Below, one piece after another: positions 45,134 through 53,004 of a stretch of DNA of 64,000 bases. Below the pieces are notes generated by a model, which worked only from the letters and a program-made list of their open reading frames with translations, searched no databases and was not told the origin of the DNA. This DNA comes from Atopobium sp. oral taxon 810 str. F0209 (GTDB lineage Bacteria > Actinomycetota > Coriobacteriia > Coriobacteriales > Atopobiaceae): NCBI RefSeq assembly GCF_000466405.1, contig NZ_KE952944.1, positions 1 through 64,000 of the forward strand, read 5' to 3'. Every line of letters starts with the position of its first letter. The first letter of the stretch is position 1. Both the position numbers and the translations under genes were made by a program.

Positions 45134-45979
45134 TCAAGCTTCTTTCTCGAGGATGTCTGTCTTTGTAAGGAAATAGCCCCCAAGAAAAATTGAAAGCAGC
45201 GTGATTGCTACACCCAAACCAAGGCTCCATTCGGAGGTGATCCCATGCGCAGCAAAGGCTGTACTGCGAATGGCCATCAAATTGCTGCCCAAAAGGAGGG
45301 GGTGCTCTATAAAAGCAGAGATAAACAAAATGCTCACCGTTGTCACGTAACCCCAGAGGGGTCGTGCTACTAAAGAAATCGTAAGCTGTAACAAACATAA
45401 GGCACAAATACCTATGGGTACCGTACGTAAAAATGACACAATATTATAGCTTGCAAGGTCAACGTTAACAGCATCTTGGAAACGCAATAACATCGCAGCT
45501 AAAAATGTTGCGTGTAAAGATTTATCGCATCTTGCAATAAGGGCAAACACAACGGTTACTACCAGCGCAATCAGGCAATAGCTCACAACACAGACAATTA
45601 TCCAAGCACATTTTGCAAGCCACCACGCCCATCTTGACCCGCTCGCGATCATCATTGCTTTACCTGAACCCATTAGGTCACGGTAGGGATACCATAAGGT
45701 GATATAAGCCAACAACAATAAAGGTACAAACCAACTGATAGGAAGCTTAAACGGAGTAGAACTGAGAGAATTAAAGGCATTCCCCCCTGCAACAAGATTA
45801 AAAAAATAGTCCCCCATAGTAAGCTGCGAAGCAAGATTTTCATCACCAGCTGTTGCAGCATTCCAAAAGAAAGAAAATGCCAAAAAGAAAACTGCTATTG
45901 CAGATAGTAGCCACCAGAGCCACGTACGTCGTAGACCTTCCCTGACATCAAGCAAGAAAAATTTTGCAAACCTGCTCAC
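45134..45979 (-). CDS. Module 2 ABC-2-type permease B
   Basis: A 281-residue membrane protein with about six helices, paralogue of 37707 and of the same length. It begins MSRFAKFFLLDVREGLRRT. Shared segments are WYPYRDLMGSGKAMMIASGSRWAWWLAKC and ARPLWGYVTTVSILFISAF. It starts at GTG 45979, inside the 4-bp overlap with the upstream permease. The last 17 codons and the next gene's start fall in the 182-bp identical tract. Confidence 0.82.
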   Translation of the reverse strand: MSRFAKFFLLDVREGLRRTWLWWLLSAIAVFFLAFSFFWNAATAGDENLASQLTMGDYFFNLVAGGNAFNSLSSTPFKLPISWFVPLLLLAYITLWYPYRDLMGSGKAMMIASGSRWAWWLAKCAWIIVCVVSYCLIALVVTVVFALIARCDKSLHATFLAAMLLRFQDAVNVDLASYNIVSFLRTVPIGICALCLLQLTISLVARPLWGYVTTVSILFISAFIEHPLLLGSNLMAIRSTAFAAHGITSEWSLGLGVAITLLSIFLGGYFLTKTDILEKEA

Positions 45980-46830
45980 AATACATCATCCCCAAGTCTG
46001 AACATGGGGAGGGCAAGAGATACTACAAGCAAAGTAAATGCCCAAACGCCCATAACAAAGAACGTGTGAGAGAGGTTTACCTCGCATGCCCTCATCAGTT
46101 CTATTAAGCTAAATTCTGGAAATACAACATAGCCCAGCATTACATATATACGCGTGGATACAAAGCCCGATAAAAGCGCAACAAGATAGGAACCAGAAAC
46201 TAGCGCGACACGATTATGTACAACAAAAGACAACCCAAGTACTGCCACAGCCCATAGCCCACAAAGGCAAAAAGCCACAAGCGAATATAGAACAACATAG
46301 AGCAATGGATTGGTATAAAAAAGATGTGACCAAGGCATTTCAGGATAGACGCCAGTATACAAAAGCTGCTCAACCGAGGGTACATATGCGGGAACAAAGC
46401 ACGCAAGCGTTACAAAATTCACTGTAGAGGGAATAAGGGTGACACATCCCCCCGAAACAAAAGTTGCAAGATATTTTGCTATGAAATACTTGCTGCGTGG
46501 AGTACGGGAAAATATGTGGTTTGCATAGCCAAAGTCAAGCTCTTGGCGCATGGAGCATGCATAAGGAATAGTAGCGAGCAGTGGAGCAAGCTGATAGAGC
46601 AGCCCCTCAAAGGGCACCACATCATCAAGAGACATCCAATAAACGTAGCAGCCATCCATGGATGTTGCTCCCCACTCCGTAGGGGAAGCCTCTTTCATAA
46701 GTAACATTTCGTGACGCTGAATTCCATACAGGGCACTTATTAATGCCAGAGCAACAACGATAAAGAGAGCTACGTAATACTTTCTATTGCAAAATGCACG
46801 GGAGAACTCAATCTTGAGAAGCTGACTCAT
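45976..46830 (-). CDS. Module 2 ABC-2-type permease A
   Basis: A 284-residue polytopic protein with about six helices, equal in length to its paralogue at 38549. It begins MSQLLKIEFSRAFCNRKYYVALFIVVALAL and shares YACSMRQELDFGYANHIFSRTPRSKYFIAKYLATF. It overlaps both its neighbours by 4 bp, so the whole transporter is translationally coupled. It would form the membrane channel with permease B. The substrate is unknown. Confidence 0.82.
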   Translation of the reverse strand: MSQLLKIEFSRAFCNRKYYVALFIVVALALISALYGIQRHEMLLMKEASPTEWGATSMDGCYVYWMSLDDVVPFEGLLYQLAPLLATIPYACSMRQELDFGYANHIFSRTPRSKYFIAKYLATFVSGGCVTLIPSTVNFVTLACFVPAYVPSVEQLLYTGVYPEMPWSHLFYTNPLLYVVLYSLVAFCLCGLWAVAVLGLSFVVHNRVALVSGSYLVALLSGFVSTRIYVMLGYVVFPEFSLIELMRACEVNLSHTFFVMGVWAFTLLVVSLALPMFRLGDDVL

Positions 46831-47513
46831 TTCTTATCACCTTCCGCCTCTTCAACAAGCGGAATGTGATACTGCACTGCAGAGCCATCAATACCAATCA
46901 CAAACTCTGAAGAATTCTCATCAGAGTCTGGATCAAGATAAAATCCCAACTCTATCTGTTTTTCTTCACCAATTCCCAGCTCATAATTTAAATATTCATG
47001 CTCAGAATGTGCGTGTGTCGCAAGGTTAAAGTAATCTATTTCACTAGTCGCGTTATGGTGAAATACAGATACACTATACCCATCGTGATTGCCCAAGATT
47101 CCACTAGGAGTAGCGCTCACGTTCTTGAGGGTAAACGTTACAAGTGCAAATTTACTTTTTTTGTCATTTGTTGGTGTAACCCCATATTCACCAACCTTGA
47201 GTCCAGCCTCTTTAGGACTATCAAATACCTTGTATGAATCTACAGTCGCCTGCATTACGCCAGACCAGTCGTAATACACACCCATTGGATCTCCGTCTGG
47301 GATATCCACCACGTCTTTTTTAGAATCTAAAGTCAGAGTCTGATGCATGGACCCCTTAAATCTTTTATCCCTCTTAAATTCTTTTACTATCTGATCAGAC
47401 TGCCTGGCTAGAACATATTGGTAGGAAAGCCACCCACCATAAGCTATGGCAGCTATGCCAATAAGTACCGCAAGCAATCTGATGGTTCGCATTTCGCTTT
47501 TTTTAATATTCAC
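46827..47513 (-). CDS. Module 2 bitopic extracytoplasmic protein A
   Basis: A 228-residue paralogue of 39403. One membrane helix (residues about 9-30, RTIRLLAVLIGIAAIAYGGWLSYQY) precedes an extracytoplasmic domain. Shared segments include TLDSKKD, DWSGVMQATVDSYKVFDSPKEAGL and GEEKQIELGFYLDPDSDE. It starts at GTG 47513, with AGGAG upstream, directly after the stop of the 27-residue peptide at 47526. Its stop overlaps permease A by 4 bp. Confidence 0.7.
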   Translation of the reverse strand: MNIKKSEMRTIRLLAVLIGIAAIAYGGWLSYQYVLARQSDQIVKEFKRDKRFKGSMHQTLTLDSKKDVVDIPDGDPMGVYYDWSGVMQATVDSYKVFDSPKEAGLKVGEYGVTPTNDKKSKFALVTFTLKNVSATPSGILGNHDGYSVSVFHHNATSEIDYFNLATHAHSEHEYLNYELGIGEEKQIELGFYLDPDSDENSSEFVIGIDGSAVQYHIPLVEEAEGDKK

Positions 47514-47525
47514 CAGCAGCTCCTT

Positions 47526-47609
47526 CTAACATGAAAAACTAGGCATGCATGAGAGAAGCATTGCCAGCGCTGCAGCAATCGTTAAAGCGAAGGGCTTTTT
47601 GTGCAACAT
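47526..47609 (-). CDS. Module 2 27-residue lipoprotein-like peptide
   Basis: A short frame of 28 codons including TAG. AAGGAAGGATGAG lies 4 nt before the ATG at 47609. The product starts with HKKPF and a hydrophobic core of about 12 residues, and ends LLSCMPSFSC. LLSC fits a lipobox, so cleavage would leave a seven-residue product beginning with Cys. It occupies the place of the secreted protein in module 1. The next gene's ribosome site starts within 2 bp of its stop. It could be a small signal peptide, a remnant of a lost secreted-protein gene, or a leader peptide. Coding is judged by context only. Confidence 0.5.
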   Translation of the reverse strand: MLHKKPFALTIAAALAMLLSCMPSFSC

Positions 47610-47683
47610 AATCTCATCCTTCCTTTTGTAATTTCTCGGGCGCCCTTAGTGAGGTCAATGATTGGTTAGCTGCTCACTCTTTA

Positions 47684-47706
47684 CTAGTCATCAGGGCACT
47701 AGAGTT
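47684..47706 (-). promoter_or_regulatory. Conserved element downstream of the module 2 regulator
   Basis: The minus strand reads AACTCTAGTGCCC then TGATGACTAG, matching the module 1 element at 40801-40824 with four differences and a 1-bp gap, while flanking sequence is not conserved. It sits 16 bp past the regulator stop and 75 bp ahead of the 27-residue peptide. Candidate operator or promoter of the structural genes. Confidence 0.5.
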
Positions 47707-47721
47707 AGGAAGGATGGCTGA

Positions 47722-50283
47722 TTACATGCCTATACCTCGCAATATACAGTTCACTAGACCCTTGCGCTCATGAACATCAAGTACCTTATAGGCACTGGTT
47801 CGAGCGGCACCTATTGCGGAAGGAGAGTAGCCCATACGGGTAGCAATTTCTTTTATACTAAAACCGCGCACGATGCCCAACGATACGCGAGACTGAATCT
47901 CGTCCAAACCGCGGGATTCCAGATAGTGAAGTATGCGCTCGTCAGTAGAAAGAGGCAACTTCTCTAAAAGCTCATTACTCGCAATTCTGTTATAGAGATG
48001 CATGCCGCAAACAGCTGTAGCTGCACTCGAAAACACTGATACCACACCAGCGAAAAACAAAAAAGCCTGTCGTAACACAGTCGGTCCGCCCAGCCAAGAA
48101 AGATAGCTTTGATGCGCTGAGAGTAACTGTGCGTATTTATCAACTGCAACCAAACTTGCGACGATACCCAAACCAAAGCAGATGAAATATCCTGGTAATG
48201 AAGAGGCTCTGGCTACTGAGTGGTCGCCTTCGTTATACGCCACCAAAAACTGCGCAAGCATCAGCGCACACCAGATAAAAACAACAAGTGGACAAATGCT
48301 CCAGATCCCCTGTTGCAACACCAACACCAAACTAGCCATAGAGACAATAATTAGAGGCATAAGTTGCTTATCGCTTTTTTGTTTTACGAACATCATTCCT
48401 GAAAATAAAATTAAAGTCGTAATAAACGGAACAAGCATGGGTAACATACAAAGCCAAGTAGAGATACGCCACGTTTCCTCAAATGTGACGCCAATCCCAA
48501 ACGCAACAACAAACATTGCAAAGTTCGCAGGAGAAGCTTCGCTAAAAAATGATGGCTGGTCACTCGCCGCTTGAAGAGCTCCCACATTTTCTGTCATCTT
48601 CCCAGACAATCGGATAAAGGCTATCGAGAGGACTGAGGCAATACCAACTGCAATTACCCAGCAAATAGTACCAAACGAAGAAAATGCTACGAAACATGAC
48701 GCGCTTGAAATGGCGTATACAAGATCAGAAATACATATCGTTCGAATGGCAATACGTGCACACATCAGTAAGCAAACCATAAGGATTGCAAACGCAAGTA
48801 GATACCATAAGGATGTTATTGAGTCCCTAGGCCAGTCTTCTGTCTGGACATAATTCAGGTGATATACCGCACAGATACCCACTGCCCATAGAAGACACAA
48901 GCTAAAGAGTATCCAATATCGCTTTGTACTCGTCTCGTTAAGAACTTCTGATGCTTCATCAAAACGACGAGTAAAAAGATATCGTTTATAGGCACCAAAT
49001 AAAATACAGGCACAGGCAACGCCCAGCGTTATATGACGCCCTAAACCCCACGGATGCATAGCAGCTCCGATTGGGAAGAGCAGCAAATAAGCTAACGATA
49101 ACGGGCCGCACAACCAAACATAAATCGGCAAACACAATAATTGTTGAATTTTGTTTGCTTGTACACTATCTATAATTTTTTCGCTTTGCTCTATGCAGGT
49201 CTTCGCTATTGTTTCTGATACCGAGTCAAGATTGTTCTCTTTGTTGTCCTGAAAACGTGATTCCAATTCTTGGGCATCGGCAACATGAAGCTTTTTATAG
49301 GATCGTCTGAGATATGTGCGCACCGTAGGTGCACTAATACCAAGCACTTCGGCGGACTCAGAGGAAGTTTTTCCTGCCAGCATCAGTTCAATTGCTGAAA
49401 TTTCACGCTCGCTAAGACCAGCCTCTATACACGCTACGCGTACAATATCAGATTTTTCTTTTGGCATCGATACAACAACGGGGGAGCCCTTTTGCCTCTG
49501 CAACTCATGCATTGATTTCACAAGTAATATGAACGCGAGAATAAGAAGTACGCATGCGCCCATGCCAACAACTGTCATATTAACTACGCGAGTTACCACA
49601 TCCCACATAAGAAGACCGCAGGCAAATAATCTAAACTCCTGAACTGCTTGGCTAAGCGCGTATTCTACTTCAGCATTCTTACCCATCGCTGTGTTTTCAG
49701 GTGATTGCTCAAATGGGGTCAGGCAATGCAACAAAACGCATACTGCAAAAAACGTTGCAATGGCAGATAGCACATAATAACCAACCGACAGTTGTTCGGG
49801 AAAAACCTGCGGGATAGACTGGCAAAATCCTGCAAGCATCAGAAGGGGAAACTCATAAGGAATAACTGCACTATGAGCTTCTTGTTGTCCTTCTTGAGTG
49901 CGTCTCAATGCTCTCGCCATATATGATGCTACGCAAAGAATACCAAGGGCAACGAGACATATCGGAAGCAATACTTCTATAATCCAGACCCTTAAAATGA
50001 GTCCCTGAATATGCATCACATTAAACAAATCATCAATGAAAAGAAATATCGAAACGAAGCAAGTAAGAAATCCAGCAACAAAAATCCAGCGAGCTCTTCT
50101 CGCTGAAATTGAATGATGAGACTGTAAAAACTTGCGACATAAAATAGTTCCAATAATTATTCCGCCCGCAAAATACATAAATATGCCCGGACTTGGCGCA
50201 TCCCCTCTCTGCCAGGGTCGTATAACTATCAAAGCAAGCGCTATGAGAGCTCCCCAAACTATGTCAGCCTGTCGTTTTCGCAT
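47722..50283 (-). CDS. Module 2 membrane-bound double-HTH LuxR-type regulator
   Basis: An 853-residue paralogue of 40840 with the same order: about eight membrane helices, a LuxR-type HTH (LSEREISAIELMLAGKTS, TVRTYLRRSYKKLH), about twelve helices, and a second HTH (GFSIKEIATRMGYSPSAIGAARTSAYKVLD) at the C-terminus. The start is uncertain. ATG 50283 aligns with the module 1 start (MRKRQADIVWGAL against MRRRQPDIAWGAL). Upstream ATG codons near 50304 have a plausible AAAGAG site. It probably controls the module 2 genes. Confidence 0.83.
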   Translation of the reverse strand: MRKRQADIVWGALIALALIVIRPWQRGDAPSPGIFMYFAGGIIIGTILCRKFLQSHHSISARRARWIFVAGFLTCFVSIFLFIDDLFNVMHIQGLILRVWIIEVLLPICLVALGILCVASYMARALRRTQEGQQEAHSAVIPYEFPLLMLAGFCQSIPQVFPEQLSVGYYVLSAIATFFAVCVLLHCLTPFEQSPENTAMGKNAEVEYALSQAVQEFRLFACGLLMWDVVTRVVNMTVVGMGACVLLILAFILLVKSMHELQRQKGSPVVVSMPKEKSDIVRVACIEAGLSEREISAIELMLAGKTSSESAEVLGISAPTVRTYLRRSYKKLHVADAQELESRFQDNKENNLDSVSETIAKTCIEQSEKIIDSVQANKIQQLLCLPIYVWLCGPLSLAYLLLFPIGAAMHPWGLGRHITLGVACACILFGAYKRYLFTRRFDEASEVLNETSTKRYWILFSLCLLWAVGICAVYHLNYVQTEDWPRDSITSLWYLLAFAILMVCLLMCARIAIRTICISDLVYAISSASCFVAFSSFGTICWVIAVGIASVLSIAFIRLSGKMTENVGALQAASDQPSFFSEASPANFAMFVVAFGIGVTFEETWRISTWLCMLPMLVPFITTLILFSGMMFVKQKSDKQLMPLIIVSMASLVLVLQQGIWSICPLVVFIWCALMLAQFLVAYNEGDHSVARASSLPGYFICFGLGIVASLVAVDKYAQLLSAHQSYLSWLGGPTVLRQAFLFFAGVVSVFSSAATAVCGMHLYNRIASNELLEKLPLSTDERILHYLESRGLDEIQSRVSLGIVRGFSIKEIATRMGYSPSAIGAARTSAYKVLDVHERKGLVNCILRGIGM

Positions 50284-50384
50284 GCGGGTACTCTCGCCTC
50301 TCATCATCTCTTTAGAATTACTGCTTGCTATGGACCAAAGTATAGACCCCCTACTCTTACTTGATGGCTCATATATCGATGGGC

Positions 50385-50407
50385 TGACTCTAGAAATTTT
50401 AGAGTCA
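50385..50407. promoter_or_regulatory. Inverted repeat upstream of the module 2 regulator
   Basis: TGACTCTA and TAGAGTCA are exact 8-bp arms around a 7-nt A/T-rich spacer, about 100 bp upstream of the regulator start. It resembles a binding site for a dimeric regulator. A TTGACT on the minus strand overlaps one arm and could be a -35 box, although no well-spaced -10 is seen. Confidence 0.5.
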
Positions 50408-50530
50408 ACCCAAAGCATCCCTCTTATTTTTTTGTATCATCCTCGTTTGCTAGAGAGCACAAGCAGGAAAGACGCTCATGTTGCACAGCATTCTAGATTA
50501 TGTAGAGCCTACTCGTACGCTAACTCCTCA

Positions 50531-52225
50531 CTACATCACCGTGCGAATAACCAAAGCCATTGACACAGCTCCCGCATCGGGTGTGCCTAAACTACGTTCC
50601 GCCGCAGGACGCGCGCGACCAACCTTGGGGACAAGCTGTGCTGTATCCTTGGCAGCCTGATCGGCAACCTCAGACGCCCTTGTCCACGCATCAGCAAGAG
50701 AAGATCCATCTTGTGCTGCAGCCTCAAGTGCTTCGGCAAAAGGAATAAGGGTATCTAGCATGGTTTTGTCACCACGATGTGCGCCACCAAGCTCAAGCAT
50801 ACGCTCATATGCAGCTTTGGTTGCAGCTGCCGCAATCGTGGCATCGTAGCTGTCTGCGTTGTCTCCCACAACTTTGCCAGCAGCTTCGAGGGCTTCTCCC
50901 CACAGCACTCCGGAGGTACCTCCGGCCTTAGATGCCCAAGCCTTACCTGCTTCGATGAGCACAGAACCCGCAGCGGCACCTGCGGCATACGCTTCGGCCG
51001 CTGCCTCAGCAGCAAAAGTCGTTCCTTTTACCATGCCGCGACCGTGATCGCCATCGCCTGCTACACCGTCAATCTTTGCAAGTTCAGGCTCGGCCTCAGC
51101 AATCGCTGCTTTCACGCGGTCAAACGCATCAACGATATAGGAGGCAGCTACGCGAGAAGCCTCGGAACCCGCAACGTAGCTCTTGCTTGCGTCGGCTACT
51201 GCAGCATACTCACGACGAGCACCAGACAGCCCTTCGCTTGCACCCTTGCGGAATGCAGGAGTGGATGCAGGAGCTTTCCAGTAGCGCTCCAACTCATCGG
51301 TTAAGAATTCAACAGAAAGTGCAATGCCTTCCATATCAAGACTGGTGACAAACTCGCCCACCAAGGGTTCAACCAAGGTATATCCGCGTTCTTCAAGCAA
51401 GTCGCGCACGGTGCCCCATACCACAAAAAGCTCTTCATACTTAGTGGAACCTAAGCCATCAAGAATAACAGCGATACGCTTGTTGTCGTCTGCTGGAGCC
51501 TCTGCCAATACGCGGTCTACTAGCAGTTTTGCCACCTCTGCTGCAGACGCAAGATCTGCTTCACCAACACCAGGCTCGCCATGAATGCCCTGACCTACCT
51601 CCATTTTGCCTGCGGGTACATGGAATAAGGGTGCGCTCTCACCTGGCAATGTACAGCCACGGAAACCCATGCTCATCGTACGCACGCGATCATTGGAAAG
51701 CTTTGCCACACGCTCAAGCTCATCAAGGCTTTTGCCCTCAGCCGCAGCGGCGCCCACCGACTTGAATACGGTAAAAGTGCCGACGTTGCCACGTCTCTTT
51801 TCCCATTCTTCGGGCTTTGCTGCAGCTACATCATCGGTAATGTAGAAGGTACGCGCATCGATTCCCTCCTTGCGCATAGCGTCACGCGCGAGGTTGAAAT
51901 TCATCTTGTCGCCAGCGTAATTACCACCAACGATAAAGACGCCGATACCATGCTCGACAGACTTTGCTACATGCAAAACATCATCGGTAGAAGGTGAAGT
52001 AAAGACATTACCTACCACTGTTGCATCCATGAATCCGTCGCCAACAATACCGCAAAATGCAGGATAGTGACCCGAGCCACCACCATTGATAACGGCAACT
52101 TTATCCTCAGGCATTTCAGTAGCACGAGCTACACCACCTGGCACCTGAACAATATATTCAGGATAGGCAGCTGCATAGCCTTTGAGCATTTCCTCACGAA
52201 AGGTTTTAGGATCGTTATATAGCAT
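50531..52225 (-). CDS. Fused DhaK-DhaL type ketose kinase
   Basis: A 564-residue protein with an N-terminal DhaK domain and a C-terminal DhaL domain, the arrangement of ATP-dependent dihydroxyacetone kinases. DhaK motifs are VINGGGSGHYPAFCGIVGDG and GQGIHGEPGVG with the substrate-binding histidine. The DhaL part has DGVAGDGDHGRGM, whose aspartates bind Mg-ATP. The substrate may be dihydroxyacetone or a related ketose such as erythrulose. The ATG at 52225 has AGGAG 6 nt upstream. A strong terminator-like hairpin precedes it, so it may have lower or separate expression from the DhaK and DhaL genes upstream. Confidence 0.85.
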   Translation of the reverse strand: MLYNDPKTFREEMLKGYAAAYPEYIVQVPGGVARATEMPEDKVAVINGGGSGHYPAFCGIVGDGFMDATVVGNVFTSPSTDDVLHVAKSVEHGIGVFIVGGNYAGDKMNFNLARDAMRKEGIDARTFYITDDVAAAKPEEWEKRRGNVGTFTVFKSVGAAAAEGKSLDELERVAKLSNDRVRTMSMGFRGCTLPGESAPLFHVPAGKMEVGQGIHGEPGVGEADLASAAEVAKLLVDRVLAEAPADDNKRIAVILDGLGSTKYEELFVVWGTVRDLLEERGYTLVEPLVGEFVTSLDMEGIALSVEFLTDELERYWKAPASTPAFRKGASEGLSGARREYAAVADASKSYVAGSEASRVAASYIVDAFDRVKAAIAEAEPELAKIDGVAGDGDHGRGMVKGTTFAAEAAAEAYAAGAAAGSVLIEAGKAWASKAGGTSGVLWGEALEAAGKVVGDNADSYDATIAAAATKAAYERMLELGGAHRGDKTMLDTLIPFAEALEAAAQDGSSLADAWTRASEVADQAAKDTAQLVPKVGRARPAAERSLGTPDAGAVSMALVIRTVM

Positions 52226-52246
52226 TGGATCTCCTTTAAAAGCTAG

Positions 52247-52284
52247 AAAAAACGGGCGCGACAGCCAAAGGCCCATCGCGCCCG
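52247..52284 (-). terminator. Intrinsic terminator before the fused kinase gene
   Basis: On the minus strand CGGGCGCGA and TCGCGCCCG pair perfectly around a 14-nt loop and run into TTTTTT. It lies between the DhaL gene and the fused kinase gene and should reduce read-through. Confidence 0.8.
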
Positions 52285-52299
52285 CCGGAAAGGGATAAA

Positions 52300-52944
52300 C
52301 TAAGCGTTTTTGGCCTGGAAGTAGTTCAAGATGGCTGTATCAAGATAGCAACCAGCCACAGCACCCTGGTCCGCAACGCCCTTGGCCTTAGCAGAAAAAA
52401 CTGCCGCCTTACCATACTTAGGAATCATATCCTTGGTAGCCTCAACGCCTGCTTTGGCACCCTCAACCGCAGCAGTGGCAACAGCCAAGAAGCCTTCTGC
52501 GGGATCTACCTCTGCAGCTTTCACTGCACCTGCGTCCAGCGCATCAAGAATGGTGCGGTCGCCCAGCTGAGTCTTGCCACGTTTTGCCAAGCCATCAGCA
52601 AAAGCACGATAGAAGGTGATAAGGTCAGCAGGTTCAAGCTCGGTCTTGCCCTTGAGAGCCTTACCTGCGCCCATGATGCCCGAGCTCATCAAGGTGCCCA
52701 TTGTTGACGGAACAACCGAGGACATCTTCATGCCACCTTTTGCAAGCATCTTGCCAATATCACCCTCGGCAGAGTTATCGCGAAGCAAGCCAGGCAGTGC
52801 GGCATAACCCTTATTCATCGTCAGGCCTAGGTCACCATCGCCCATAGCGGCATCCATCTCGCAGAGTTCTTCTTTCTTCTCAGCGAAAATAGCAGCTACG
52901 CTCTCAAACATCTCAATAACGTCTTCTACGCCCATCTTGTCCAT
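52300..52944 (-). CDS. DhaL-type kinase subunit
   Basis: A 214-residue stand-alone DhaL domain protein, the nucleotide-binding half of a dihydroxyacetone-type kinase. The Mg-ATP motif MDAAMGDGDLGLTM is at about residues 27-40. Later segments (GMKMSSVVPSTMGTLMSSGIMGAGKA and GDRTILDALDAG) match the family. It sits directly after the DhaK gene and probably forms a two-chain kinase with it. ATG at 52944 has AAGGAAGG upstream and is preferred to the longer frame. No DhaM phosphotransferase gene is found nearby, so the phosphate donor is more likely ATP or an unlinked phosphotransferase. Confidence 0.87.
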   Translation of the reverse strand: MDKMGVEDVIEMFESVAAIFAEKKEELCEMDAAMGDGDLGLTMNKGYAALPGLLRDNSAEGDIGKMLAKGGMKMSSVVPSTMGTLMSSGIMGAGKALKGKTELEPADLITFYRAFADGLAKRGKTQLGDRTILDALDAGAVKAAEVDPAEGFLAVATAAVEGAKAGVEATKDMIPKYGKAAVFSAKAKGVADQGAVAGCYLDTAILNYFQAKNA

Positions 52945-52969
52945 AAGGATTCCTTCCTTGCGTGTAACT

Positions 52970-52996
52970 TGGGACAAGCAGAACCTACTTGTCCCA
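52970..52996 (-). terminator. Hairpin between DhaK and DhaL genes
   Basis: TGGGACAAG and CTTGTCCCA pair perfectly around a 9-nt loop in the gap of 60 bp. There is no T run. It is more likely an mRNA-processing or stability element than a terminator. Confidence 0.45.
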
Positions 52997-53004
52997 GACA
53001 TTTC

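Noticed and set aside
50132-50563. Plus-strand open frame of 143 codons
   Set aside because: It overlaps the module 2 regulator start and its promoter on the other strand, with no ribosome site or family signal.
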